Assembly (NCBI GenBank): GCA_032768795.1
Contig: CP136494.1
Span: forward strand, 1,426,001 to 1,490,000
Direction: 5' to 3'
Length of the DNA stretch: 64,000 nucleotides
Source: Tremella fuciformis
Taxonomy: Eukaryota > Basidiomycota > Tremellomycetes > Tremellales > Tremellaceae
Shown one piece after another: positions 12,106 to 24,261 of this stretch. The notes under the pieces were generated by a model. The model was not told where the DNA came from, did not search any database, and was given only the letters and a program-made list of their open reading frames with translations. The stretch's first letter is position 1. Every line of letters starts with the position of its first letter. Made by a program: the position numbers and the translations under genes.

Positions 12106-12480
12106 TCAGGAAACGCCAACCGACGACCCGGCTCGCGATGACACTCCAATTAGGCACACAGAAAGGACGCGCACTCTTGGCTGGCCTGAGTAGGCGCCCC
12201 AGCCTCCCACGTGACGACGGATTGCCGTTTGCGTCGAATTGACCTCAGCCATTTCAGAGTTTAAAGCACCACTTTCTTCGTCTCCTGTAGCTCCTCGTTC
12301 ATCTTGCTCGCCGCCACGGATGGAGGAATGAATCATGCGCCAAACCGTCGCCGCCTCTGGGCAGTCAGGGAAGAAGGCGTCATCGAGACGGTCGATCACC
12401 AGACCCTTCCGGTTTGTTGCGTGTCCAAGTTCTCTCCAGGTCAAGCCACCATGGCGGACCCACCGCTTGTTTGATAGCCA
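12106..12480 (-). other. protein-like open frame, possible 5' exon of the gene at 7689-12070
   Basis: This minus-strand frame reads WRELGHATNRKGLVIDRL then DDAFFPDCPEAATVWRM, which is more protein-like than a chance ORF. It then becomes low complexity. I could not find a phase-consistent splice to the exon at 12039-12070, nor a convincing initiator. The rest of the 12071-12911 gap, up to the ferric reductase, shows no other coding sequence. Confidence 0.3.
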
Positions 12481-12911
12481 AAGATCTATTGTGGGCAGGA
12501 GGTCTCACCAACCACAGTTTCAGCCTTTGTCAATGCAAGCAGAATGCCCTGCAGCCTAATTGGCTTTACTGTCGTGGACCCTGCGTCATGGACCGATACC
12601 AGCACAGCAAGCGCACCAGCACAGGGGTACAGGTCCGGCAGTCGACGTAAGGAGATCAGCGGGCGTTATGGCGCTTCACTTCACGGAAAAGCATCTCTCC
12701 GGGCTGCGCGCAGAGCCAAATGAGACTGACGACGACAGAAATAGACAACTGCCAGGCCCCACCTGCTTCCTCTAACATATATTGACAGCAGGCAACTTCA
12801 AGTCGCGCAGCCTATCATCTCGACCACGACGACACTTCTCTCTGGCGCCCTGGCGGTGACCTCGAGCTCTCGCCATCCAACGCCCACATCTGCCAACCTG
12901 GTATCGGGAAC

Positions 12912-15900
12912 ATGGCGCTTGAAGAGCCGGTCGGTTACCTTTACTGGTACACCACCTCGGTCCTACTCGCAGTCTTCACCGGCGTTCATGTACTCATTCA
13001 GGTGTATCACTACGCTTCGAGCATTGCTCCATCCTATGACCCGGTGATTGAGTCACATTCGCCCTCTTCACAGACGACAGCGGCTTCCTCTCCAACGAAA
13101 AGCTTTGCCGACCTGAAAGTGCGCGATGGTGAAAAGCAGGAATTTGCTGTCAGACGCATAGGACGTCTGCAACGGGCCTTGAGGGCTGTTGGAATAACCC
13201 TGGAGAAATACATTTTCTTGACTTCGCTACCGATCCCTCGCTGGCGCTGGTGGATGAAGCGGGCCGCGAAGAGGTCAATACCCACCACCGAGGTCGGGTG
13301 CACTGGACTATATCTTCTGGGATGCCTGGTGCTGTCATTCTACGGGAGTGGGTGTATGTGAAGACCGGCAGAGAACTAGCTTACGTGCCAGCTGCATGGG
13401 ACACCCGAACCTATGCCAATCAAGCAGGGTGGTTAGCGGTCGCCCAAATACCACTAATCATCGCCTTGGCGGGAAAGAATAACCTGATCTCCTGTAAGCG
13501 AGTTGTCCTTGTCAGTGCCAGCCATGCTCACTTCAGTCATGACTGGAATTTCGTACGAAAAGCTCAACTTTCTGCACAGAGCGGCTGGTCGGGTGTGTCT
13601 GCTGTGTGTCTGGATCCACTCTGGCGGCTATCTATACCTTCGTCATGGCATATCGGACGAGATGTGGAGAACGAGCATGACTCAATGGGTATGCTCTGCG
13701 TCCATTGCCGCCTTCACCTCGCTGATCAACGCAGGGCTTCACGGGAACTGTCGCCTTCACCCTTCTCATGCTTCTTTCCATTCAATGGGTTCGCAACAAG
13801 ATATACGAATTCTTTCTGGTCGCGCATATCTGTCTGGCGGCTCTCACCCTCGCCGCCATGATCTGCCACTGGAAGGCGGTAGACGTATGGATCTATCCAG
13901 GCATCGGTCTTTGGGCGGCCGAACGCATTTTCCGCGCTCTTCGCTTAATCCTCTTGAACAAACTCTGGGTCCAGGTTCCCTCGCCAACAGCCAACAACAT
14001 ACCCTCAAGGGCAACTCTCACACTGCTTACACCATCCACGCTGATGGTGTCCTTCCCCGCGCCCATGCCGCAGCTCAAGTGGAAGGCCGGCCAGCATTTC
14101 TATGTCGTCATGCCGGCCATGAGTCGCCTGCCATGGGAGGCACACCCCTTCACCGCCACCACTGTGCCCGCCAGACCAGAATTCGGCGCAACAAGCGGCG
14201 AATTGACCTTCATCGTCAGGGTTCGAGATGGATTCACGAAACGCATGAAGGACGCGGTCGACGCGGAACGGAAAGCTCGAGGGCTCGGCGTTGAGGAGCA
14301 CGTCAAGATCGAGGTCCCAGCGGCGGTCGAGGGCCCCTACGCTACTGTGGACTCTAAGAAAGGTTTCGACGGGGTGCTCATTCTTGCGGGGGGCTCGGGG
14401 ATCTCTTACGCCCTATCACATCTGCTGCAGGTCATTCGCGAGGCCAGAGAGGGCAAGACGAAAGTCAAGCGGATCCGAATTATTTGGATGGTCAAATCTA
14501 GATGTGAGCTATCATTTACCTCTGAGTGCCGCAGATACTGATTGTAGTGCATCTTTCATGGGTCTCAAACATTCTCCTGGAACACGTCGCCGATATTCCC
14601 TTAAGTCTGGACGTTTCCATACACATTCACGTTACAAAACACTACTTCCCTCAAGGAGCAGCGAGCTCCTTGCCTCCCTCTGCACTCCTTCCAACCGACC
14701 CTCATGGACACCCAGACAATGGATGGCAAGAATACCTGGCCAAGCGAGTCGCAGAGCCCTCACGTCGGCTGTCTCGCCTGATGTCGACGCTATCTTGGGC
14801 GACGTGGACGGGAGCTCATGACCGGACGGCCCACAGCGGACCCGGTACGCGGCGAGGATCCGCCGCCGTCCTGCCTGTTCAAGCCGCCAAACTCACTCCC
14901 GCGAAGAAGTTGCCCAAGCCTTCACATCATGCGGACCCCAAACACGCAAAGGCCAAGTCAGAAGATGGGAACGCGAAGGCTACGGTCATACCCACTTTCA
15001 CTTGGTCTGAGGGATACAATGAACACGACTTCGTTCCTGCCCCACGGTCTGAGCGAGGCCCGGGTCGCAGCCGAAGACTGGGGAGTGGAGTTCCTTCCAT
15101 CGAAGTCACGAGCGAGGACGAAGGGGAGATGTCGACCCAGCCAGTTTCAAGAGGCCGAAACCCCTTCGAGCCGGTCACACCTCCCAGTCGATCCCGACAA
15201 CTATCTATCTGCCTGTCACCCCGTATGGATATGAACGGCGACCGATTACCGGCCGCATTGGATCCTGCTCATTTGCCTCCGAGCATCTCGTCGTCTCGGA
15301 CCACTGGAGCGAACCAAATGCACTTCACCCGCCCGATCACCCCTCCTCCTGCTGGCGGACGGGCGCGCATGACATCGATTAGCATCGAAGAGCCACCAAT
15401 AGCCCGGCGGAAATCGTCCGTGCCGTCCTTCGTCCCGTCTTCGCCCTCACTCGATGTCAAGCCCGCCTCGCCGTCAATCCGACGCCCATCCACCCTCGCC
15501 ATATCTGTCGTGCCTGAAGTAGAAGCAGATGGTGAAGCCGATGATGAAAATGACACGCGGCCGACCCTTGTTGCGCCTCCGCCTGCGGCCGTTCCGATGC
15601 AGAAATCGACCTCTGCGAGCAGCATCGGCGGTGCCGGATCCAATCATCTGCAACTCCACGCGGCGCCAATGGCAAGGGAAGGATCAGCGCAATCCAATTT
15701 GTCCATCCTGACCACCAATTCGGTCCTCTCGACACTGGGCTCAGGAGCCCTCACGCCCGCCTTGTCGGAACATGGCGGAGGAGCGAGTTTCGCACAAGAA
15801 GCCCCTCAACGCAGACGGCAGTCGGTCGGCCTTGAGCGCCTCATCAGCTGGCATGAGGGACGAGCGGACCTGCACCAATCGGTGCGGGAGATGATGGAAG

Positions 15901-16055
15901 ATATCGGGAAGGGCGGATACTTGAGCGTCGACGCGTGTGGACCGCGAAGTCTGCTGGACAGCTCACGGGAATGCGTGCAGAGCCTGACCAGTGTCAAGCA
16001 GGCCTGGGAGGGCGCGTGCTGTGTTGAGTATCACGCAGAGACTTTCGGGTGGTAA
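12912..16055 (+). CDS. ferric/cupric reductase (FRE family) with long insertion in the NAD domain
   Basis: Model join(12912..13347, 13380..13493, 13537..13688, 13735..14503, 14548..16055) gives 992 aa. It is a plasma-membrane electron-transfer protein that reduces extracellular Fe(III) or Cu(II) with NADPH. The transmembrane core carries two heme-ligand pairs: NFLHRAAGRVCLLCVWIH (two His 13 apart) and VAHICLAALTLAAMICHW. The FAD-binding domain has KAGQHFYVVMPAMSR and WEAHPFTATTVPA, and the NAD(P) site has VLILAGGSGISYALSHLL. The protein ends CCVEYHAETFGW after VDACGPRSLL, the usual FRE end. About 420 S/P-rich residues (roughly 528-948) separate these last two conserved parts, which is unusual. 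The first intron (32 nt) is the least certain junction. Confidence 0.88.
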
Positions 16056-16191
16056 GCGTCTCGGTATTCTACATTGTAGCAATAATTGCATTCGAGCATT
16101 GTCTGTTTATCTCGATGTGTCTCAATCTCGCCTGAGATATGCACATGTCGATACTTCCCCCTGCGCATTCTGGTCAAGATTCTCGACGCGC

Positions 16192-19100
16192 TTACCTTCT
16201 TCCGATTACTCGTGGTCGTGGTATGTTCCCACCTTGCTCGCCCAGCGGCGCCACATGCGGCCGCTCTTTCTCCTCCCGTGCACCATACCCGAAACCCTTG
16301 CCGATTCCCTTCTTGCCCTTTCCGAGCTGACTGCTTGCCATGCCATGTACGACTTCGGTCACTTGGGCTTCGGCAATCGGCATCGAGGGCAAGGACACGG
16401 CGCTGGCCACAGACGGAAGGGAAACGACAGACTCGGTCCTCCCTAGCGAGGCTGTGTCCGCCTCCTCGGTGCTAGAATTTGTTTCTGTGGATGAAGATGG
16501 ACCTCCGCTCGCCACCCTTTCTCGAAAAGCACGAATCAGCACATCGCGAGGTTCCGTGCGTTCCCATGTTTGCTGGACGTTCCAGACCCGCTTTTTCGGT
16601 GTGTCGCCGGTGGGGACATCTTCGAGGATGCCTTCGGACAGGAACTCACCCGTAGACGACAGGAGTGATTTGAGATGATGGTTGACCTCTCGGGAGACTG
16701 CTTCAAACGTGGTGCTGGAAGACGCTTGGTGGCCAAGCAGCTGGCTTGATAGTCGTTGCGTTTCTTCCACTCGGACCTCGAGATTGGATTGAGCCGAGGA
16801 TAACGACTGTCGTACATGACCAGATAGGGTAGCCAACTGCTCAGATTGATGAGAGTGGCGAGACGAGCCAGTTTGTAGAACTGATTGATCAGACACTGGA
16901 CAGAACTGTTGAGTTGATGACCTACCGCCGTTGGTAGAATCCGAAATTTTGCTACAATAATCGTCCACGTCGCCGATGTGTCTCAAAGCTTCATCACTCG
17001 TGTGCTGACCATAGACTTGGAGAGCTCCTCGAAGACTGCCGCGCACCTCCTCCACCGCCTATATGTCAGCCAATTCGTTTTTGATCATCATGCCACTCGC
17101 CTCTTTGCCTGTTGTGCGTTGGATACTGCTGGTTCCGACGGCTTCTAGAAGCTCGTTCTCGAGCGATGACGTCCTCGATGAGCTGGCCTTCCAGTGAGAT
17201 TCTGCGTGTTGCACGGACGTGCCCATCTGCGATACTCCAACTTCATTGGCCGCGTGTATTTGGGTCACAATCGCTGAAAAGCTCTGATCTTGGGCATCGG
17301 TATATGCTTCTATCATGCTTGTCATCTTGCCGAGCAGATCGGTTCGAAGACGAGCCGTCTTGACCTTCTCCTGCTGGAGGAGATCGGCCAGCAGCAGATT
17401 GGAAGCCCTCAGTCGCGATATTTCTGCCTCGGCTGACTGCTGGGCTTGTTGCCTGGCGCTGTCGGCTGCGGCGCGTTCGGCTTCCGCGTGGTTTCGAGCT
17501 GTTGAGATGACGGCATCGACAAGATCGGCCGTTGAGTCGAGAACTGATTGGACCTGATGATCAGCCCAAGCTATTCCCCGGCCAGCTTTGGGCTTCGCAG
17601 CTTACCATGCTTAGATTTTCCTGCTGACTGGCCAAAAGCTCTTCGATCATGCTGGCACTGCGATGGCTGATGCCTTGCGCCCATTCTCTCACACTCTGTT
17701 GAACATCCTCCTTTACACTCAAGATCGTTTGACTCGCAGCCACCACTTCCGTATGGCCCTGGTCGATGGACGAGGACAGTCCAGCAGCGAGAGTGTCGAA
17801 TGACTGAAGCGCGGAGTCCAAGGCGTCCAAATCCCTTTGCGAGACCTCACGGCCGTTTTTCGTGAAGTTCTCGACCTCGGTTCTGACGTCTTTGCCGAAA
17901 TCGCCATTGACCTTGTGAAGCTTCTTCAAACCCTGACGAATATCCGTGGTGAGAGTCTGTACTTGACCGCCGAACAAAGTCGCTGCGCCAGCGTTGCTAC
18001 CCAGAACAGCGGCTTTCCTGGCTAGCTTATCGAATAGTCCACCGACATCGGTGACACCGTCGTTCGCTATAGTTTTGAGACCCGCGGCGACGCTGTGGAG
18101 CCTTTCTTCGCCCTGCACGTATGCTTGGCTCACAACAGCCTCCTCGTCCAGCCGAGCTTTGATGAGATCGAGGGCGACTCTTGACTCTTCGAGAGCGAGG
18201 CCCAGAGATCTTTCTGCCTCGCGAGACTGCTCGAGCTCGGCGCTCGTTGCAAGAAAACGTCCCATCACTTCATCGAACTCTTTCTTCCGGGTGTTGAGCT
18301 CGATAGATATCGCATTGAAACGCTGGCGAGCTTCGTCATATTCTGACTTCATGCGCTGCTGTTCGTCTTGCATCTCCGCCCATCTTTCTTCCGATACGAA
18401 GACGCCGTTCTTCTCTCTCGCCGCAAGCAGATCCGCCTTTAGTCGTTCCATATCTGCGACGTATTCTTTGAGCAGGCCGGCCTTTGTCAGATGTTGATTG
18501 ACTTCGGGTCGATTGCGAATGCTTTTCGCCCTGATCGCATAGTCAAGCGTGGATAACGTCTCCTCCATGTTCGATCGAGTCGGACTGACGGTGGCGACGA
18601 TGCAGGTCTTCGTCTTGCCTCCCAAAGAGTCCTGAAGCAATCGAGTCAACTTCGATTCGCGATATGGAATGTGTGACCCCCTGTCGACGAGAGCCGAGAT
18701 CACCCGACCAAGAGTGAGAAGCGACTGATTGATCATGCCGGCCTCCCGAGCTCGCTTGTCGGTCGCACCGGACCGACCAATCGCTTCTGAGCCGGCCAAG
18801 TCGACCAAGTTGAATTTTCCAACTTTGAGCATTTCTTCACCCCCGGCGGCCATGGAGGTCTCTTTGACATGTACCGTGATCGAGAATATAGTGTGCGACC
18901 GCCTGTGATCAGACGAGTCTTCCAGTCGCCCACTCACGATGACTCGGTGTTCATCTTTGTTTCCGCGGTCTGTCTTCGCTGGCAACCTTTATTTAACAGG
19001 CTTAGAGCTTCTTTGAGGTTGCGCGCCCCCGCCTCCTCAAGACCCTGTATCATAACGCCCTTCTTTCCGTCATCGAATAGCTTCAGTCCGCCAGAAGCCT

Positions 19101-19948
19101 TCTCGCCTATCGCAGACATCGGCGCCCGATCTGCCGGCGTTTCCTTATTATACTCGGCAGATAGGAGGTCGCGAAGCTCCTCGTTGTACAGTTCGACGTA
19201 GGAGCATTTGACCGAATACTCTGTGTTTTCGGCTGCTTCTAAGAGGCTGAACAAACGGTGGAGAACTCTGGGCACGATCCCGGCCTCGTTCTTTGGCGTG
19301 TTGAGAGGACTCAGCTCCAAGTCTCCCTGCATCGTGTATCTGCGGGATCAGCTTGTCCGCGAATGCGATCGGAAAGGCTGACGTTTTACCTGTGCCTGTT
19401 TGGCCATAAGCAAAGATCGTGCAATTGTAGCCCGCCAACACCTCATTCAACATGTCCTGGGCCACCTCATCAAAGATCATCGTCTGGTCTGCTTCTGGTC
19501 CAAAGACTTTGTCGAAGGGATATGTCTTCGTGGAAGGACCTCCGGCTCCGTAAGAGGAAGCTGTCGTGAATGCGCTCAAGGTCGAAGTGGCCATCGGCGT
19601 TGTTTCGATGGTGATGGACTTCGAGATAGCTCCCTCGGTCGATGTGATGATGGGCGACATTTGTTGGAGCTCTATTGGGGAGCGGCCACGACATCTGACG
19701 ACTACCTGGATGTTGATCTCTCCTGAGCCTTCTCCTGCTGCTGCTCTATTTGATGGCATGGTGGGTCGTTTGCCCATTCTCTTCGGACTGGAAGGCCGAG
19801 ATTCGTTGTCGTCATTGCACTTCGCTACGGACTGCGCTGAGGGTGCTCTATGATATGGGAGTCTAGAGGGAGGCGGCATTGTCAGCGCTGCAGTCGAGGC
19901 TGAGCGTGATGGCCCAGTTGCCTTGCCCATCGTTGGTCGGCGTGACAT
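16192..19948 (-). CDS. kinesin-5 (BimC/Cut7/Eg5-type) mitotic motor
   Basis: Exons on the minus strand: 19383..19948, 18938..19339, 17606..18902, 17101..17553, 16926..17058 and 16192..16880, giving 1,179 aa. The motor domain is N-terminal (about residues 75-440). The P-loop is [11 protein letters not shown], split by the first intron and continuing YTMQGDLE. Switch I is NTESSRSHTIF and switch II is [16 protein letters not shown], followed by the neck. A long stalk with heptads comes next. The tail has the BimC box [13 protein letters not shown] (about residue 1020), which CDK1 phosphorylates in this family. Homotetrameric kinesin-5 slides antiparallel spindle microtubules apart. Intron 4 (17059..17100) begins GCGAGT and is a GC-AG intron. 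Intron 2 is only 35 nt. The gene is convergent with the ferric reductase (136 bp apart). Confidence 0.93.
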
Positions 19949-20155
19949 TGTCGAGAGGCTGCGTTGAAGCGAGAAAAGACAGTCGCGTGTTGCTTGTTGA
20001 CCCTCGTGCGCAATTCAACGGAATCAAATCTCTCCTCCTTGAGAGGTGGCGATCGCCGAAGGTGGCGCCTGTTCTCGGACTGGACTACATAACCGGTCTC
20101 GCCTGTGTTTCTCTCTTATTAAGTAGTCACCTCTTACTGTACCGACGCGACTTGA

Positions 20156-21997
20156 ATGTCAGCTGCATCACCGTTGTGTCGCCGCTGCCTGGCCAGACGG
20201 TCACAGCCGCTGCCACTTCTAGGCCACCGCGGGTCAGCACCCCTAGGGACCGTCACTGCGCTACGATACAATTCTGGACCTAGGCTCTTCGCCTCATCAT
20301 CTCTCGCCTATCGAGATGCTCATCCGGCTCATCAGCAGCATCGCCATAAGAAGCAGGTGGACCCCCGCGCGAGCTTCAAAGGTGAGGATGACATTCCACT
20401 GCCCGTTCATGGCTCACCTCAGACCCTATCACACGCTACGAGTATCTGGTGTCCACCGGGGTGCTCAAGGCCGACCCTCAGCAAAAGTCTATCATTATGA
20501 GACTGCAGCGACTGTGGGAGGACTTGGAAACGTATGATCCTGGACCGGTCCCACCTGCCTCAACGGATCTTACTCCTTCATTCGTGAAACCATCAGTGCC
20601 AGCAGGGACACCAGCGCTAACATGGCAGTTTGGCAAGTTCTTCTCCCGCACCCCGCACGAACCCGAACCGAGTGTAGCGCTAGACCAGGTCCCAAAGGGC
20701 CTCTACCTATACGGTTCTGTAGGTACTGGCAAGACCATGCTCATGGATTTGTTTCATTCGACCCTTCCGCCCCAATTCGCCCCCTCAAAGTATGGGGCGA
20801 CTCGAATCCATTTTCACTCGTTCATGATCGATGTCCTACAACGGCAGCATGAAGTCAAGCGACGATACGAGAGCATGGGCGTGGGAAAGAAAGACGCCAT
20901 GCCCGAGGTGGCGAGGAGCCTGGCCGCAGAAGGTCGTGTGTTGTGCTTTGATGAATTCCAAGTCACGGACATTGTTTCCGCAATGTTGCTGCGCGGCCTG
21001 CTCGAAAGATTGATGGGATTTGGTGTTGTCTGTGTGATGACGTCCAAGTGCGTGATGAGGCTGTGGGATTCACATGAGGGCTGACTCGACAGCCGTCATC
21101 CGGACGAGCTCTACAAGAACGGTATACAACGCCAGTCTTTCATTCCCGCCATCGACCTCATCAAGTCTCGCTTCGAGGTGGTTGATCTCGATTCCCCCAC
21201 AGATTACCGGAAGATCCCCCGGGCCCTCAACAAGGTCTACTTCGACCCGCTCGATGCCGCAAATAAGGCGGAGATGGCCAAACTATTCCGCTCCTTGGCG
21301 CAAAATGACCCGAAAGGCGGGGACATTGTTCACGACAAGAAACTTCGCCTGTGGGGCCGAGATCTTGTCATCCCGGAGTCATCCGGATCTGTGGCGAGAT
21401 TCACGTTCACTGACTTGTGTGACAAGCCTGTGAGCGCGGCAGACTATCTAGAGGTCACGTCAAAGTTTGGGACAGTCTTCGTGGAGAACGTTCCACGTAT
21501 GGGACTGAACGAAAGGGACCAAGCAAGGAGGTTTATCACCTTCATCGACGGTAGGTCTGGCTGGAGTGAAGCATGACGAGATTTTGGCTGAAGCACAGCT
21601 TGTTATGAGAACAAAGTCAGCTCGCTCCTTGGTAGAGGCATCGTAGCTCACGATCAGACCAAACTCTTCATCTCATCTGAAGTGCCAATCTTCCAGGTGT
21701 TCTCAGACAAACATACGTCTGAATCGGCAGCCTCCGATGACTACATGAAGCAAGGTAAGCCCCATCTTTCATGAGCATAAGCGAAGCTGACCGATTAGTG
21801 ATGGAGGAGCTGGTGCGTCACGAATCTGAGGATCGATGTACGATTGTAGCTGATACACTCAGGGGATCGACGCCGAATCCGTGGGATCTTCCTCACTTTT
21901 CAGCGGAGACGAGGAGTTATTCGCTTTCGCTCGCTGTGTCAGCCGCCTCTCACAAATGGGGTCAGCCGGCCCTTCACCGATTTGCTGCATACGCTGA
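20156..21997 (+). CDS. AFG1: AFG1-family mitochondrial AAA+ ATPase
   Basis: Model join(20156..20381, 20423..21047, 21093..21550, 21599..21754, 21799..21812, 21863..21997) gives 537 aa. An Arg/Ser-rich presequence is followed by YEYLVSTGVLKADPQQ, Walker A LYLYGSVGTGKTMLMDLF, Walker B VLCFDEFQVTDI, and the family signature RHPDELYKNGIQRQSFIP. AFG1 (human LACE1/AFG1L) is an inner-membrane ATPase implicated in quality control of cytochrome oxidase subunits. Exon 5 is only 14 nt. The 5' end is divergent from kinesin-5, about 200 bp away. Confidence 0.92.
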
Positions 21998-22192
21998 TCG
22001 TCAGAACAAAGGAATGGTCGGAATTGTCTGACCGATGAGCTTGTCCGCCCACAACATCTAGAATATACCCAGCATCCGATATCCGCATCATCACATGTCT
22101 TGATCCGTCAATCATTGCATATGCATACATGGAAAGGCTTCTATCCTTGTCTCTCTCTTCAATGCCGATAACGTGATGTTTCGTGGTCGATG

Positions 22193-23809
22193 CTACAATA
22201 GTCGGTGTTCCTCGGCTCCATGCGGGGCGAGCCATCTCTCTAGTGGACGATTGTCGATCTTTGCGCCGGCCCAGTCAACGATTGTCCACAATAGACCATG
22301 CGTCAACATTGAGCGGATCATAGAGACGCCCAAGCTGCGTTTGAGCGCCAATCCTTCTGCCTGGAACTTAAATACGTACCCTCTGTACAGTCTTGCAATG
22401 CCCATGAGGAGAGGCTTGGGGTTGTCTTTGTCTGTGCCACGGACCAATCGCATGAATTGGACAAACGGGGTGCGGGGTTCCAGGCCTGCCAGTGCCCGCT
22501 GCTGGGCTTTGGTCTGCTCGTCAGTGAGAGGCCTTGCCAATCAGGAATTGCGACACCTTGATGGCCTGACAATCAGCTTATCACCAGGCCAGGCGCCCAA
22601 CTCACGTCCACAGGGTAGATCAGTGCCCAGCTGGATACGCCGGCCAGGGAGCCGCACAAGAACGGAATCAGGCTCTTTGGCAACCACGCCCGCGCCCATT
22701 CCGGCACCTCGCCCTGCTCATCTCCTTCTCTGCCCTTGCCTTTGAGGTCACGCTTCCGGCCCAGCGAGTATCGCATCACATCGTACTCGGCGAAGTAAAG
22801 AGCGGTACCCAGCGTGTCGCGGACAAAGTGCAGTCGGAAGCCAGAGTAGAGGCCGAGGGGTCCGAGAGAGGAGATGATCATGCGCACGGCCTGTAGCGTG
22901 GTCGGCGGCACAAATGGCGCGGGACGCACTCCTGCTCGCACTGCACCCGCTGTCCCCGCCGAAGCTGCTGGACCACCGGGCTGCGGCAGGCGGGATGAGC
23001 TCGCCTGCGGTTCTGACAACGGTGGAATGCTGGCTGAAGTCCCTGCCGGGTGCTGAGGGAGTGAAGCATTGGGTGGCGGAGGCTGCGATAGGGAAGGATC
23101 GGGCGACCGTAGAGGACGGACATTCGCATCTCTGTATATCTGGTATTCGAGCTGTCTGCGCACCTTGACGAGCTCGAACGGGGCCGAACCCAGACACACA
23201 ACAGCTCCGGAGGCCCCGCCCGCCAAGAGCGAGGTCAGCGCGACATCGCTCGCGCGGTCCCGGTTGAGCACATTGAGCTGGAGCGAGAACCAATTGTGAC
23301 CCTGTTCTGGAGGTGGGGGGCTGGACGGAGAGGCGTTGAGGATTCGCTTGGTCGATGTGTAGATGGTGAATGAGACGGTGCGGACGATGGAGATGGTGAT
23401 CAGCGGGAGGCTAGGGGTCAGTGATGGTCGCTGAGCCACGAGGCGCCACCTACGGAAACCCTCGCCACAATCTGATCTCATCAGCTCTTGGGCTAGATGC
23501 AGATTGGGGTAACTCACCCTCCTACCCCCTCTTCACGGATGACCTCTGCGGCGAGTCGTGGAATGCTTGAGGCTTCTCGCGAGCTTTGCAGGCGCGACTT
23601 GAGCGAGTCGAGCTGTGTGTGAGGCCCAAGTGGGAGGCTGAAGCGGGGGCTAGGTGCTTACGGGAAATCCAGCAAAGGTCGAGATGAGCGAGGCCGCCGT
23701 CGCTGAAGCAACAACCTTGTGCCCTTTCCTTCAGCTCATGTCCCCGTGCGTCGCCCAGCTGAGCTCACCCAACAACCAATCGTCTACCGCCTTGGCCCGC
23801 CTCACCCAT
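22193..23809 (-). CDS. mitochondrial carrier family (SLC25) protein
   Basis: Eight exons: 23769..23809, 23662..23728, 23518..23612, 23454..23471, 22606..23410, 22557..22565, 22380..22513 and 22193..22334, giving 436 aa. The three tandem carrier repeats each show the PX[DE]XX[KR] signature: GFPLDSLKSRLQ, SAPFELVKVRRQ and YPVDAIKTKAQQ. The first repeat continues GVGGLWRGFPLPLITIS. A disordered insert of about 90 residues (P/S/A-rich) lies in the matrix loop of repeat 2, and another short charged loop precedes repeat 3. Such carriers exchange metabolites across the inner mitochondrial membrane. The substrate cannot be read from this. The 9-nt exon 6 encodes Ala-Ile-Lys of the third signature, and exon 4 is 18 nt. 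Confidence 0.9.
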
Positions 23810-23899
23810 GGTCCGGCGCCCGCATTGTGGGCAGGGCTGCCATCGCTACTATGCGGAAGGGTCGGAGGCGGACGGCTGGACATCAGCATGGGCGCATCC

Positions 23900-23921
23900 A
23901 GAGAGAGAGAGAGAGAGAGAG
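23900..23921. repeat. (GA)n microsatellite
   Basis: An uninterrupted run of about 11 AG/GA dinucleotides in the upstream region of the carrier gene. The rest of the 23810-24261 gap shows no gene. Confidence 0.9.
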
Positions 23922-24261
23922 GTGCAAGGGGATCGGACCGACCTAGCTGATGCCATCCCGCCTCCCGGCCTACCGTCTTGTCCGAGCCCTACGTCTTGGT
24001 GTGGCTTCTGTGACCAAGTGGCGCTGGTCCATGCAGCTCAGCGAGGGCAGAGGGAAAGGGATAAAGGCAGATGCAAAGACGACCTTTGAGAGACGTTTAG
24101 CGCGTCATAGCCTTCTTTTCGCCAGAAACTAGCTCATCGCCGGTACTCGTAACTTTTGCCGCCGGAATGCTCGTCTCCCCTCGATATTTCGATGCTTCGC
24201 AACTCTTCAGAGCAGGTAGTCGACACGGGCAGGCAGAGCAGAGGTGGGCTGGACGCGCAGG

